Source: an archaeon (lineage in GTDB: Archaea; Asgardarchaeota; Thorarchaeia; Thorarchaeales; Thorarchaeaceae). From it: a DNA stretch of 64,000 nucleotides. Below the pieces are notes generated by a model. That model was given only the letters and a program-made list of their open reading frames with translations. It made no database searches and had not been told where the DNA came from. Positions 33,888-43,437 of the stretch are shown in pieces. The position numbers and the translations under genes were made by a program. The number at the start of each line of letters is the position of its first letter. Position 1 is the first letter of the stretch. The DNA is taken from contig JAJRZD010000042.1 in NCBI GenBank assembly GCA_024275415.1, positions 1 to 64,000 of the forward strand, in the 5' to 3' direction.

Positions 33888-35069
33888 GTGTCATGTGTGA
33901 GCGACCGCATAAAACTTGTCTACTTCGATCAAACACAAAATGAGAGAGGTCGCCTAGATTCAACCTATTCAGAACTAGGTAGATTGCTTAAAGACAATGA
34001 CTACGATGTGCAGCCATATACTGAATTCATGATTCTGCCAAAGAACCTTGAGAGTTGTGATGTGATCGTATTTGGTTGTCCAAACAGCTCGAAACTGCGA
34101 CAGGCCGAGATAGATACACTCAAGAAGTACGTTAAGAAGGGTGGCGGCTTGTTCCTTCTGTCACTTTCGGGTGGGGATAGAGGACTGATGAACAACATGA
34201 GCAAGGTGTCAGAGATATTTGGCATCACCTTCGAGAACACCGCGGTCAAGGATGAGCGAAACAACGCGGGACTTCCAACTATGCCTGTGATCAACATCCT
34301 GACAGATCACCCTACCACGAGAGGAGTGAACGATATTCTGCTGCCTTCCGCATGTGCCCTCAAGGTCACAGACAAAGCGATAGTAATCGCAAAGACCTCA
34401 GATACTGCAGAACCACCCAGCCAGCCAGTGATAGCGGCTGCCGAATTTGGAAAAGGCAGGGTCGTATGTGTGGGAACCTATGAGATATTTCGCCGAGGAG
34501 GAGGATTAAACCATCCTGGAAATACCCAGTTCGCAGTCAATGCATTCAGATGGCTCAGTAAAGGTAGTTTGGAACCTGTAAAGGAGAAAGAAACAGTACC
34601 TGACAAGGGGGAGAAGAAAGTGAAAGCAGCAGACGAGTCCTTTGCTTCCAAGGAAATGGAACAGACCATGAGAAGACTTGTGAATGCAGTATTTGACCTA
34701 CAGAAGGACATTGGGAAGCTTACTGAGAAGGTTTCACATGTGGAAACCAACATAGAACTCCTCAGAGATCAGTTTCAGGACTTCGCAGAGAAGACACAAG
34801 AACAGCTCGGGGTGATGATTCCAGCAAGGCAGTTCAAGAGCGAGGACGAGAACAGGAAGGAAACACTGGAAGCCGACATCAAGTCCCTTGATGCCGAACT
34901 CCGTTCAGTGAAGCAACTGTTAGAGCACATCGAGCAGCGGCATTCTTCGGGAGCGATGCCAAGAGAAGCCTTTGATGAGCAATCCAAGAAGCTGACAGAG
35001 AGGATAGAGAACCTCAGCAAGAAATTGGAAAAGAAAAAGGAAGAAATAGAATCCCTTTCGGCCGAATAG
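33888..35069 (+). CDS. GIFT/glutamine-amidotransferase-like domain with C-terminal coiled coil
   Basis: 393 residues from GTG 33888 (GTG 33897 possible). Residues about 5-225 form a Rossmann-like GATase1 fold, with CDVIVFGCPNSSKLRQAEID, the KKYVKKGGGLFLLSLSGGDR block and a later AAAEFGKGRVVCVGTYEIFR. This pattern resembles the GIFT domain of gliding (GldG) and intraflagellar-transport (IFT52) proteins, without the Cys-His catalytic pair of true amidotransferases. Residues about 255-390 are heptad-rich coiled coil. The function is unknown; scaffold or polysaccharide binding is inferred from family. Confidence 0.65.
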   Translation: MSCVSDRIKLVYFDQTQNERGRLDSTYSELGRLLKDNDYDVQPYTEFMILPKNLESCDVIVFGCPNSSKLRQAEIDTLKKYVKKGGGLFLLSLSGGDRGLMNNMSKVSEIFGITFENTAVKDERNNAGLPTMPVINILTDHPTTRGVNDILLPSACALKVTDKAIVIAKTSDTAEPPSQPVIAAAEFGKGRVVCVGTYEIFRRGGGLNHPGNTQFAVNAFRWLSKGSLEPVKEKETVPDKGEKKVKAADESFASKEMEQTMRRLVNAVFDLQKDIGKLTEKVSHVETNIELLRDQFQDFAEKTQEQLGVMIPARQFKSEDENRKETLEADIKSLDAELRSVKQLLEHIEQRHSSGAMPREAFDEQSKKLTERIENLSKKLEKKKEEIESLSAE

Positions 35070-35097
35070 AATCATTACCTATACGGATGTTCTCATA

Positions 35098-36657
35098 TTA
35101 TGAGCCATTTGAGAGTGATAATCGTTCATAAAGCGAATCCTTCATAGGTCGTAGTTTGTTCGTTACGGGCTCAAACCGCTGTCTAACACGTTTCAGACAC
35201 CATCTATACGGTGTGGTAATGACTCTCCAGCAGATCCCAATTTGTTCGACCAGTAAATAGGAAAGGAAAATCAGTAGAACAGAGAACAGATAGACTGTCC
35301 TAGATGGGAGAATGATTGCAAAGGACAGAAGAAATGGGATGATTAGCATGGTGAATGAGAACTGTACATTATCATCCTTGCTTTGTACCATCTTTGCCGA
35401 GGAGAAGATGGAAAAGAAGGGAGCAAAAAGGACAAAGTAGTATTTGTACACACCCCGTGGGCCCATGAGATGTACCCACAGCATGAGAAGCATCGCCAGA
35501 AATAATATCCGCCTCAAATAGGATTTGGGATGTTCCTTCGGTCTTCGTTCGAGGAGCATGATGCCAAAGAGAAGCATGACACCAAAAGTAAGCATAAATC
35601 CATAGTAGATAATCGTATCTAGGAACTGGGCCAACTCGGGCATTCCTGCCGCGACAGCAAGGATCTGAAACCGCATCGGGCTTCCATACGACGGCAGGTC
35701 GGTATAGGATTCTAATGCGAATCCTCCTGCTGCAAGGAGTAGATTGTTCGTGAACCATGGAGTGGCAATGATATAGGGAAGGAAAACGGCAATGACAAAA
35801 GACACCACAAAGATGGTGCTTTTCAAGAAACCTTTCAGATCGAAATAACCGAGGAGAAACTCTGTCGCCCCCTTTTTATCGCTGGTAGAGTCGTTCTCAT
35901 CAGCGGATTTGTCCATCGGTTCCTGCGAGGGCTGAGGCCGGACGAGGAGATAAGCGATGAGCGGTAGTCCGAGAAACCATGCGGTTTGCTTGAAGAGTGC
36001 GGCGCATACAATCAAGATGGTGCCGGTATATTTCCGATTCTTGAGGAGCATGTAGAATCCTAGAAAGAAGAAAAAGACAAACGGTGCTGGATTCATCCAT
36101 GCAAACAATGTGTAGTATAATGTCAACGGGTTGAATAGATAAGTAACGGCCGCCGCCTCGCCAACTCGCGGATTGTTCGACAGATCTTTTGCGATACCGT
36201 ATACGGGGAACACAGTAAGGTATCCGAATATGGCGATAAGCAGACCTATCCCCCAATGATCGACAGGAAGGGCAATCCCAGCAGCGTAGAGATATGCGTA
36301 GAATGGGGGAAACATATAGGCACCATTCTCATTGGTGTACCCATTTAAAACAAGATAACCAAAGTCAGGATCATATGGCAGGACTCCACGTAGCATATTC
36401 GTGCCCCAGTGGACGTAGTAGAAGCTATAATCGGTATAGCCTTCGAACTGGAAAGTCACCGTTGCCCCGAAGAGATTTATCGAATCATTACCAAGCCAGA
36501 CACCCCGAGCGCGCCATAGTTCGGTTTCAAGATAATCCTCGACAGCAATGCCGAAAATGAGCATCCATACCTGAAGGGCAATCACAAGTATCAATATGAA
36601 AGGTACGTAGCCAGTGACGAACTTGATAATCCTACGTACCCAGGTATCTCTGCTCAT
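35098..36657 (-). CDS. GT-C-type membrane glycosyltransferase-like protein
   Basis: 519 residues, about ten to eleven transmembrane helices. The first outside loop contains TDYSFYYVHWGTNMLRGVLP followed by PYDPDFG, resembling the acidic and G-x-x-PY pattern of GT-C enzymes such as PIG-M and GT87 that use dolichyl-phosphate sugars. FALFKQTAWFLGLP-like sequence in a later helix is also typical (ALFKQTAWFLGLPL is present). A role in surface glycolipid or N-glycan assembly is inferred. It follows rad50 on the same strand after about 50 bases, which may or may not mean co-transcription. Confidence 0.7.
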   Translation of the reverse strand: MSRDTWVRRIIKFVTGYVPFILILVIALQVWMLIFGIAVEDYLETELWRARGVWLGNDSINLFGATVTFQFEGYTDYSFYYVHWGTNMLRGVLPYDPDFGYLVLNGYTNENGAYMFPPFYAYLYAAGIALPVDHWGIGLLIAIFGYLTVFPVYGIAKDLSNNPRVGEAAAVTYLFNPLTLYYTLFAWMNPAPFVFFFFLGFYMLLKNRKYTGTILIVCAALFKQTAWFLGLPLIAYLLVRPQPSQEPMDKSADENDSTSDKKGATEFLLGYFDLKGFLKSTIFVVSFVIAVFLPYIIATPWFTNNLLLAAGGFALESYTDLPSYGSPMRFQILAVAAGMPELAQFLDTIIYYGFMLTFGVMLLFGIMLLERRPKEHPKSYLRRILFLAMLLMLWVHLMGPRGVYKYYFVLFAPFFSIFSSAKMVQSKDDNVQFSFTMLIIPFLLSFAIILPSRTVYLFSVLLIFLSYLLVEQIGICWRVITTPYRWCLKRVRQRFEPVTNKLRPMKDSLYERLSLSNGS

Positions 36658-36706
36658 GGGAATCCCTACGGCGCAAACCTCTCATTAATCCTTTCCTTTT
36701 TCGAGT

Positions 36707-38791
36707 CTACTCGTCTGAGTCCCTCATCAGTACAGCAACACTAGAGATCCCGGTCTTGCTCACATCAACGACAGGGACTCCTTGCCATGACTGTACATCG
36801 GTATGGGTGATGAGAAAGATTTGTTTGAATGATTGGTCATTGAGAAGGTTCTGAACAACGGCAGTCCTTCGTTGTTTATCGAGACCTCCCAAAGGCTCGT
36901 CGAGAAGTACACATTTGACGCGGGGGGATATTGCGGGACTCTCTTTCAAAGGACGCATCGCACTCATTGTCCTGCTGATGCCAAGTCGTAGAGCAAGGCT
37001 TACAGCGGTTCGATCACCGTAGCTGAGCTGTGAGGACTTCTTGTCTGCATTGTCGCGCATATCCCGAATTTTCAATAGAAGACCCGCACCACCGCGGCCA
37101 GTAGCCTTTGTAGGTATGAGGTCAATCCCTGAATACTGGTCATTAGTGAATGCACGCACATAGGGATTTGTTGCACCTCGAACGATTCCGATAAGCCTTT
37201 TTTGAATGACATAGTCTGCAAGGAACCCGCTGACCAGTTTCCGCCGCACATATTGGGTGTGTTCGACGAGTGACTTGAGATTGTCAAGCTCGGCACCGAT
37301 ACGCTTCATAGCGACTACATCGGCATCCAGCTGTTTCATCTGCTTTTCTTCGGTGGCAATCGTCTGCTCAATAGAAGCATACTCGGTTCTCAACCCTTTC
37401 AAGTCGCCCATCAACCTTGTTATCTTCAGATGCAATTCATTGATGCTTTTTGATCCATGCTTCTGTAACAAGGAAGAGATTTCGTCAAGCCCACTCTTTG
37501 CAAGTGCAGATTTCATTTCTTCTTTAGCAGTCTGGATTTGATTCTCTATCTTTTCGAGTTCCTGTTGTAGACCAAGTACTCGTTCGGCGGTATTCACGAG
37601 CTTTTCGATTTCTGATTTCTTGTCAGTTGCCTCACGGGATGCCTCGATGAGTTTGTGCCTATCGTTCTTCAATGATTCAGCTGTTTCTACAGATGAGGTG
37701 ATTTTCTGGGTATATTCTTTGATTAACTTGGTACGTTCTTCATTTGTGATTGGTTTTGAACAGGTGGGACATTTTGCATCGTCTACACTGGCCTTCAACG
37801 TGTCCATTGCTTTCTGCAACCGTCTACTTTCGCCTATAAGATTCCCAACTTCAAAATCAATTGCAGATATTTTCTCCTTCAGTCCTTCAATGGTTTCGTC
37901 CAAGCGTTTAGATTGTTTCTTGAGAGAAGTGATTCTCGCAAGGATGAGCTTCTCTTCTGCAACAAGCAGCCCATCATCCTTGCTTAACTCGCGATCTCTC
38001 ATTTCGACTGTACGTTCTAAAACAGAATGCAGCCTGTCAACCTCGTTCTGGAGAGTGCTTAGATTTTCTAGCAAACTTGGGTCAGGGAACTCACTCAGAG
38101 CAGATTCGAGCTTTTTGACCTCGGCATCCTTCCTACCCAACTTGGTCTGATAATCATTGATACGTTTCTCAGTCTTTCGAATCTGTTCTTTGATATAATC
38201 GGGATTCGTGTAGTCCTCTTCCAATGCATTGTATCGATTATTGAGGTCTGTTTCAAGATGTTTTAGTTGATTCTCCATGTCCTCAAGCAAGGCAAGATTA
38301 TAGACATCCACAAGCATGTCACGCAAGACTGACGCTGTAGCATTGGCGATGAGCGCAACCTCGCCTTGACGAACAAGAAGCGTATGCAGTGCCTGATTGG
38401 AATCAATGTTCAAAATGGATTCCATTGCCCTTTCGACACTTCGAGTCTTGTCTGCAATACGTCTCCATGCAGATTTGGATTTCATATACAGGATGACTTT
38501 CATCCCAGAAGCAGAGTCGTACGATCTTTCAATCTTGTATCTATGGCCCATCACTTCGAATATCAGTATCACTTTGCAGAACGAAGAGGAGAAGCTTACT
38601 AACTCGTCATTCGTGGGCTTCACGCTGCTAGGACCCCACAACGCCCAAAGGATTGCTTCAAACAACGAGGACTTGCCTGTAGAATTGGGCCCTTTGATGA
38701 GGATGAGCCCATCAGGCAATTCTCCGTCTTCAGGAAGGGACAGATTCTTGAATGGTTTGAAATTCTGGATTTTGACAGACACTATCTTCAA
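36707..38791 (-). CDS. rad50: Rad50 ATPase, short coiled-coil form
   Basis: 694 residues. Walker A GPNSTGKSS (34-42), zinc hook CPTC (Cys341-x2-Cys344) at the apex, and C-terminal Walker B with D-loop KCVLLDEPLGGLDKQRR. The ABC signature reads QLSYGDRTAV instead of the usual LSGGE; the serine that contacts ATP is kept. The arms between are about 150 to 200 residues each, shorter than in many archaeal Rad50 proteins of about 880 residues. With Mre11 it senses and processes DNA ends. The start ATG overlaps the mre11 stop by four bases. Confidence 0.95.
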   Translation of the reverse strand: MKIVSVKIQNFKPFKNLSLPEDGELPDGLILIKGPNSTGKSSLFEAILWALWGPSSVKPTNDELVSFSSSFCKVILIFEVMGHRYKIERSYDSASGMKVILYMKSKSAWRRIADKTRSVERAMESILNIDSNQALHTLLVRQGEVALIANATASVLRDMLVDVYNLALLEDMENQLKHLETDLNNRYNALEEDYTNPDYIKEQIRKTEKRINDYQTKLGRKDAEVKKLESALSEFPDPSLLENLSTLQNEVDRLHSVLERTVEMRDRELSKDDGLLVAEEKLILARITSLKKQSKRLDETIEGLKEKISAIDFEVGNLIGESRRLQKAMDTLKASVDDAKCPTCSKPITNEERTKLIKEYTQKITSSVETAESLKNDRHKLIEASREATDKKSEIEKLVNTAERVLGLQQELEKIENQIQTAKEEMKSALAKSGLDEISSLLQKHGSKSINELHLKITRLMGDLKGLRTEYASIEQTIATEEKQMKQLDADVVAMKRIGAELDNLKSLVEHTQYVRRKLVSGFLADYVIQKRLIGIVRGATNPYVRAFTNDQYSGIDLIPTKATGRGGAGLLLKIRDMRDNADKKSSQLSYGDRTAVSLALRLGISRTMSAMRPLKESPAISPRVKCVLLDEPLGGLDKQRRTAVVQNLLNDQSFKQIFLITHTDVQSWQGVPVVDVSKTGISSVAVLMRDSDE

Positions 38792-40098
38792 TCTGAACCC
38801 TCCTCTGTTATTGTTTCCAGTGTCATTTTCTCGTCATCCTGAGTGACTGACTTTTTGAGCGCGCTCACAGCAATCTTGGTCAGCAGAGCAGGGTCATATC
38901 GGTCATCAATCTTTACAGTTTCGAGATACGCGAGGAAATCTTGCTCTGGATCCTCAATCAAGTATTCAGACTCAATCTCAGGATAAGAAGCAGCATCACC
39001 CTCCAGTGTGGGTGTCCGAACAGTCCATTTCATCTGCGCGATGTTGTACCCGGACTCGTTCGCAAGCACACGCATCCGAAGGGACTCCAAAGAAACATTG
39101 AGGTCTACTAGGTTGACCTTCGATGACGAGCCCTCGAACACCAATCGAACCCTTGCAGCCGTGGCCGAATCCCATCCGGCCTTAATGCCGTTCGCCTCGA
39201 AGAATGCCTCTACCTTCTCGAGAACCGAGTCCACTGTATCATCAGATTCGATAGATATCTTGTCGTTATACACAGGACGAGTGAAATCTAGATGATGCGG
39301 TTTGATAGAAACCGAATGGTTGTCGGTGATATCCACAACCAGAAATCCTTTCTCATGCCGAGTTTCATCAAAGCGCCAACGTTCAGGAGAGCCTGCATAC
39401 CAAGCATTCTTCGCATGCTTGTGCTGATGATGGTCATGACCCAATGCAAAGTAGTCATATTGCAGACTGAACATTGCATCAGGGAGGGTCTCATCAAGGG
39501 TCATCCCATGTGCGACAGCAACAGATATCCTCTTTGGGTCGGGTTTCTGGCAGGTCATGATCCAGTCATGGTATTCTTCCAGAAGATTAGAAGATTCGAG
39601 GACATGCTTGTCTATGAAGGGGTAACAGAACACATCAAGACTCTCAAAGGTACGTACGACAGGCTTTTCGCTAACTATTGCCCTCTTTAGTTCCTGTTGC
39701 GTAACAACATGAAGACCAGGTACAGCCATCTGAAGTCCGTCCAACAGGGAAACGTCCCAGTTGCGATATAGGCCGTGATTCCCCTCGATAATTAGAACTG
39801 GGATTCCTGTGGACTCGATAAAATCCTTTAGGACAGAGATAGCTACTTCTTGGGATACAACAGGGGGTTGAAGTGGATTGCCCTCCCAAGGCGAATTGTA
39901 AAGGTCTCCAGAATGGATGACAATGTCGACTCTTGGCTCAAGTTGTGATATGATCTTGAACAGCTCGGCAAAACGCTCATAGAAGTCGTTCTCAAGCAGC
40001 TGGGTTCTCATCTCAATGCCCCACACATTCTGCCTGATGCCATCTCTGGGTCTGGTTCCAAGATGAGTATCCGAGATATGAGCGATTCGTACTTGCAT
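38788..40098 (-). CDS. mre11: Mre11 nuclease
   Basis: 436 residues. The calcineurin-type phosphoesterase motifs are complete: HISDTHLG (7-14), HSGDLYNSPW, IEGNHGLYRN, VAHGMTLDE and ALGHDHHQHK. These ligate the two manganese ions used for 3'-5' exonuclease and endonuclease activity. The third motif has GNHG where GNHD is more usual. The C-terminal part holds the capping and Rad50-binding segments. It lies between herA (11-base gap) and rad50 (four-base overlap). Confidence 0.95.
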   Translation of the reverse strand: MQVRIAHISDTHLGTRPRDGIRQNVWGIEMRTQLLENDFYERFAELFKIISQLEPRVDIVIHSGDLYNSPWEGNPLQPPVVSQEVAISVLKDFIESTGIPVLIIEGNHGLYRNWDVSLLDGLQMAVPGLHVVTQQELKRAIVSEKPVVRTFESLDVFCYPFIDKHVLESSNLLEEYHDWIMTCQKPDPKRISVAVAHGMTLDETLPDAMFSLQYDYFALGHDHHQHKHAKNAWYAGSPERWRFDETRHEKGFLVVDITDNHSVSIKPHHLDFTRPVYNDKISIESDDTVDSVLEKVEAFFEANGIKAGWDSATAARVRLVFEGSSSKVNLVDLNVSLESLRMRVLANESGYNIAQMKWTVRTPTLEGDAASYPEIESEYLIEDPEQDFLAYLETVKIDDRYDPALLTKIAVSALKKSVTQDDEKMTLETITEEGSD

Positions 40099-40109
40099 TC
40101 AAACTGACC

Positions 40110-41873
40110 TCAAATGACATGTTTCTCCTTTTTCTTCTTTGTACCTTTCGACGCATACCGTTCTTTGTCTTTCTTGAAGATTTTGTCAAATTTGGGAATC
40201 TTTACAGGTAGAGGCAGTTCCCGGTAAGAAGCGGTCACTATCGCCTCCCCACGGGACATCACGTGGAACTCCTCCTCAAACCCTGAGATATTCACACTTG
40301 CATTTTCAATACAAGCACGAATCTCTTTCTCATTCCCAAGACGTAGATTAATCTCTGTATTCATCTGTGAAAGAATCACATTGTCCAAGACGCTGACCTG
40401 CTGACTGACTACAAGAAGTCCGATATGGAACTTTCGTCCCTGTCTTGAGATGTCCTTGAAGACCGATTGTCCTCGCATCAGCTCAGGGTTCAAGATGGAG
40501 GGTGCTTCTTCCACAGTGATTAGGATTACTGGAAGGTCTCGTGGATCCTTTGTAGGCGAGCTATCATTATTCCCAGATGCCCCATAGAAGCTTCGTGCTT
40601 TAGCCTTGATGCGACTAAAGAAGGGCCTTGGGAGCCTTATCTCAGCTTGTCTGTCAAAGTCGCCAAGAGTGCCACTGCTTTTCAACGCCCTGCGCAAGTC
40701 CGAGAGCGTCCTAGTCACAATCGTGGTCAGGAGGAACTGCTCTCTGTCACTCATCAGACTTGTATTGACCACAAGGATGCGTCCGGTTTCCATTGCCTCA
40801 AAGATATGGTCAAGAACCGATGAACATTGCTCCTCAAAGATAGGACTTCGTTCTAGGAACCGGAGCCGTCGCTGTACTGCTCTGAGTGTGCCAACAGGAG
40901 TGCCATGTGGGTCTCCGTCCATTGACAAGATATCGGATATCCAATTCTCGCGAGCAGAACCATATACAGCATCTATAAACGATGCCATCGGTGGGGAGAA
41001 CTCCATAATGGAGTACAGGTCACGGGGCAAAATCTCATCCCATCGTATGCGAATGTCTTTGCCATATCTCTGTATTTCCCTTGGTGTTGCGGAAAGGGAT
41101 GTTGTTAGATAATAGAAATTACCAAGCACTTGTTGACGTGTGGTGGCATCCATCATCTCGACAATATCTTGGATACCGTACGTATCAGTGCCCTTCGCAA
41201 ACTCATCATGAGGATCGATGCAAAAGGCAGACACCTTGCAGGCGTCATTCAACTGACCTTGGTTGATGGCAAGATTCGTGTCAATCATCGACTTGATTAG
41301 AACCATCATCAGATTGCTTTTTCCAGAACCTGTCGAACCAAAGATTCCAAGGTGCATTGGAAAGAACTTCGTAGGAATCATAATGGGGACATCGAGTGAA
41401 TCCTCTCCAATTTGGAGGTCGCCTACGTAAATCTCACCACCTATCTGGTCTTCAAGCATTTGTTGGACATTTGAGTCTGAAGTGCCAGGACGCGGACGAT
41501 ATACATCTGCAAGATGGTCTGGAAGTCTGCGCGGAGAATGGAATTTCCATGTGCCATCGTCCTTTTCCGCATAGCCAAGCATCTTGCCTGCGACGTAGAG
41601 GAGCATGTTTCGCTCAATGCCCGAAAGATACGAGTCACCCTCTACCATCAATGTGCTAGCGATCTGAGCCATATCATCAATCTGTCGCAAATAGTTCTCA
41701 AGACCTAGAACCCTAAAGAAGAAGACACGTTCGTGCCCATCGCGACAGCTGTAGATCAGGAAAATCTCACCCACACTGACATCGCGGTTATTCCCCATGA
41801 TGCCGAGCAGGGTCTGGTTTCCAACACCAACCTTGCCATAGAGTTCACCAAGTTCGTCCTTTTTCAATGTCAT
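40110..41873 (-). CDS. herA: HerA hexameric DNA helicase/translocase
   Basis: 587 residues. An N-terminal HAS-barrel (about 1-150) is followed by a FtsK-like RecA fold with Walker A GSTGSGKS (179-186), the strand CIDPHDEFAKG, Walker B region VILITVEEAPSILN, and an SRQGRKFHIGLLVVSQ sensor block. HerA loads with NurA to make the long 3' tails needed for RadA-driven recombination. Start ATG 41873 lies 16 bases after the nurA stop. Confidence 0.95.
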   Translation of the reverse strand: MTLKKDELGELYGKVGVGNQTLLGIMGNNRDVSVGEIFLIYSCRDGHERVFFFRVLGLENYLRQIDDMAQIASTLMVEGDSYLSGIERNMLLYVAGKMLGYAEKDDGTWKFHSPRRLPDHLADVYRPRPGTSDSNVQQMLEDQIGGEIYVGDLQIGEDSLDVPIMIPTKFFPMHLGIFGSTGSGKSNLMMVLIKSMIDTNLAINQGQLNDACKVSAFCIDPHDEFAKGTDTYGIQDIVEMMDATTRQQVLGNFYYLTTSLSATPREIQRYGKDIRIRWDEILPRDLYSIMEFSPPMASFIDAVYGSARENWISDILSMDGDPHGTPVGTLRAVQRRLRFLERSPIFEEQCSSVLDHIFEAMETGRILVVNTSLMSDREQFLLTTIVTRTLSDLRRALKSSGTLGDFDRQAEIRLPRPFFSRIKAKARSFYGASGNNDSSPTKDPRDLPVILITVEEAPSILNPELMRGQSVFKDISRQGRKFHIGLLVVSQQVSVLDNVILSQMNTEINLRLGNEKEIRACIENASVNISGFEEEFHVMSRGEAIVTASYRELPLPVKIPKFDKIFKKDKERYASKGTKKKKEKHVI

Positions 41874-41889
41874 CAGATTTCCTCCGTGT

Positions 41890-43185
41890 TCATACTCCTA
41901 AATCATCTCGTAATGGGTTGATTCGCTTAGGGTCATACCCCAGCTCGTGATACACATCTTTTGCAATCGCACGCGCTAGACGTACATCCTCATAACTGAC
42001 CCGACATGCCTCATGTGCCAGAGCAAGCGCCACTGGATATCCATAGTATCGTGCATCCCTAGAAATGAATTCCAGTTCTGAGAAGAGCCTGATCTCATTC
42101 TCCCGAGTTGTTTCCGGGTCATTTGGCACGAAGATATTCTCCAACCACCAGACCCTGTCAAAGTCAATCCTTGAGGGTCTGTTGTCGCTGGAAAAACTGA
42201 AGAGATAGGGCACTGCAAGGACAGGAGGGATATATGTGCGATCCTCATAGATATGAAGACCACCGCCTGGTTCATGTTTGCTGGGAAGCAGGCAGAACCA
42301 TTTCATGCCATCACCAAACTTCTCATTTGCCATCTTAGCGATTCTATGAGCAAATGGAATAGTATGATTCTTGCTTACTGCTGCCAGTGTCACTCCGTTC
42401 TTTCGTGCTAATTGACACAGCTCTCTAAGGATGAACCCGCTAGGCATTGAGGGATACTTCCGTACGAAATGCAAGAAGATAGAAAGAGCGCCATCAAGCA
42501 GCAGGTATTTGGGCCTCAACTTGCTAGTCAGTATGTTTCGAGCCGCTGCATATTCCATGACAACCCTGAGTTCATCATGGACAATTGGGTTTGTGAGAAG
42601 CTGTTCGCGAGATATCAACCCTTCCATACTTTTCAGGTCTGGGACATATTTGTGATACTCGACCGATTTGACAAGATCCTTCAGACTACTAATACTCCCA
42701 TTCGTATGGTCAATGAAGAACGGAAGCACGACCTCAGAAATGTCATTGATCGGATATATCTGCTCCAATGACTCAGCTAACTTCTTCTTGGCATCACCAC
42801 GGACACCTGTGTGCCAATGTAGCTCGAGGAGAGGTTGTTCGCCGAGTTCTGCCTCTATAACGGGCCTATCTAGAGGTTCGAGCAAACGACCTGTGCGAGT
42901 TCCAGTAGATAGAACTATTGTGGCCGAACTTAGAAGATGAACGCGGATATCATCAAGGGTTGTCAGATCGGGTGTGCCAGACCCGTCAATTGCGGCGACA
43001 AGAAAATCTTCATCAATCTGTGGGTTCTTTGGGTAGCAATCAATTTGTGTAAGAAGGTCGTTCATAATTCGTCGCTTGTCTTTCGCAAACTCCTCCTCAG
43101 TTCGCTTATCCTGTTGATTCTTGATATCCTTGAAGGTATACTCCAGTTTCTTCCGGAAGTCCTCTGTAAGGATTCGTTCTAGCAT
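41890..43185 (-). CDS. nurA: NurA 5'-3' nuclease
   Basis: 431 residues from ATG 43185 (MLERILTED); the frame extends to 43233. The NurA core begins with VAAIDGSGTPD, whose aspartate is the first metal ligand, and continues with PKYLLLDGALSIFLHFVRKY, which carries the second. A HEPGGGLHIYEDRTYIPPVL block and a C-terminal GYPVALALAHEACRV match the family. It is the first gene of the nurA-herA-mre11-rad50 operon. Confidence 0.92.
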   Translation of the reverse strand: MLERILTEDFRKKLEYTFKDIKNQQDKRTEEEFAKDKRRIMNDLLTQIDCYPKNPQIDEDFLVAAIDGSGTPDLTTLDDIRVHLLSSATIVLSTGTRTGRLLEPLDRPVIEAELGEQPLLELHWHTGVRGDAKKKLAESLEQIYPINDISEVVLPFFIDHTNGSISSLKDLVKSVEYHKYVPDLKSMEGLISREQLLTNPIVHDELRVVMEYAAARNILTSKLRPKYLLLDGALSIFLHFVRKYPSMPSGFILRELCQLARKNGVTLAAVSKNHTIPFAHRIAKMANEKFGDGMKWFCLLPSKHEPGGGLHIYEDRTYIPPVLAVPYLFSFSSDNRPSRIDFDRVWWLENIFVPNDPETTRENEIRLFSELEFISRDARYYGYPVALALAHEACRVSYEDVRLARAIAKDVYHELGYDPKRINPLRDDLGV

Positions 43186-43437
43186 GATACCCCTCTTTGT
43201 CAGTTTAAGAATAAGAAAGCTGATAGCTTTCATAACAACTTACGGACTAGATAATAAAAACATAGCACTCGGAATAGTCGAGAGAAGGGATTGATTCAAA
43301 CCGTCGTCGGTGCATTGGATGCAGTGGAAAAGCGAATTGAAACCTGTTTTTGTCTGTCGATGGCAAATTACTTTTTAAGAAACGAATCAATGAAGAAGCA
43401 ATAGCGCATATCTGACTTGTCGCTGTCAGAAGGGACT

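Noticed and set aside
37620..38150. 176-codon plus-strand frame inside rad50
   Set aside because: Antisense shadow of the Rad50 coiled coil, dominated by Ser/Leu/Phe, with no ribosome-binding site.
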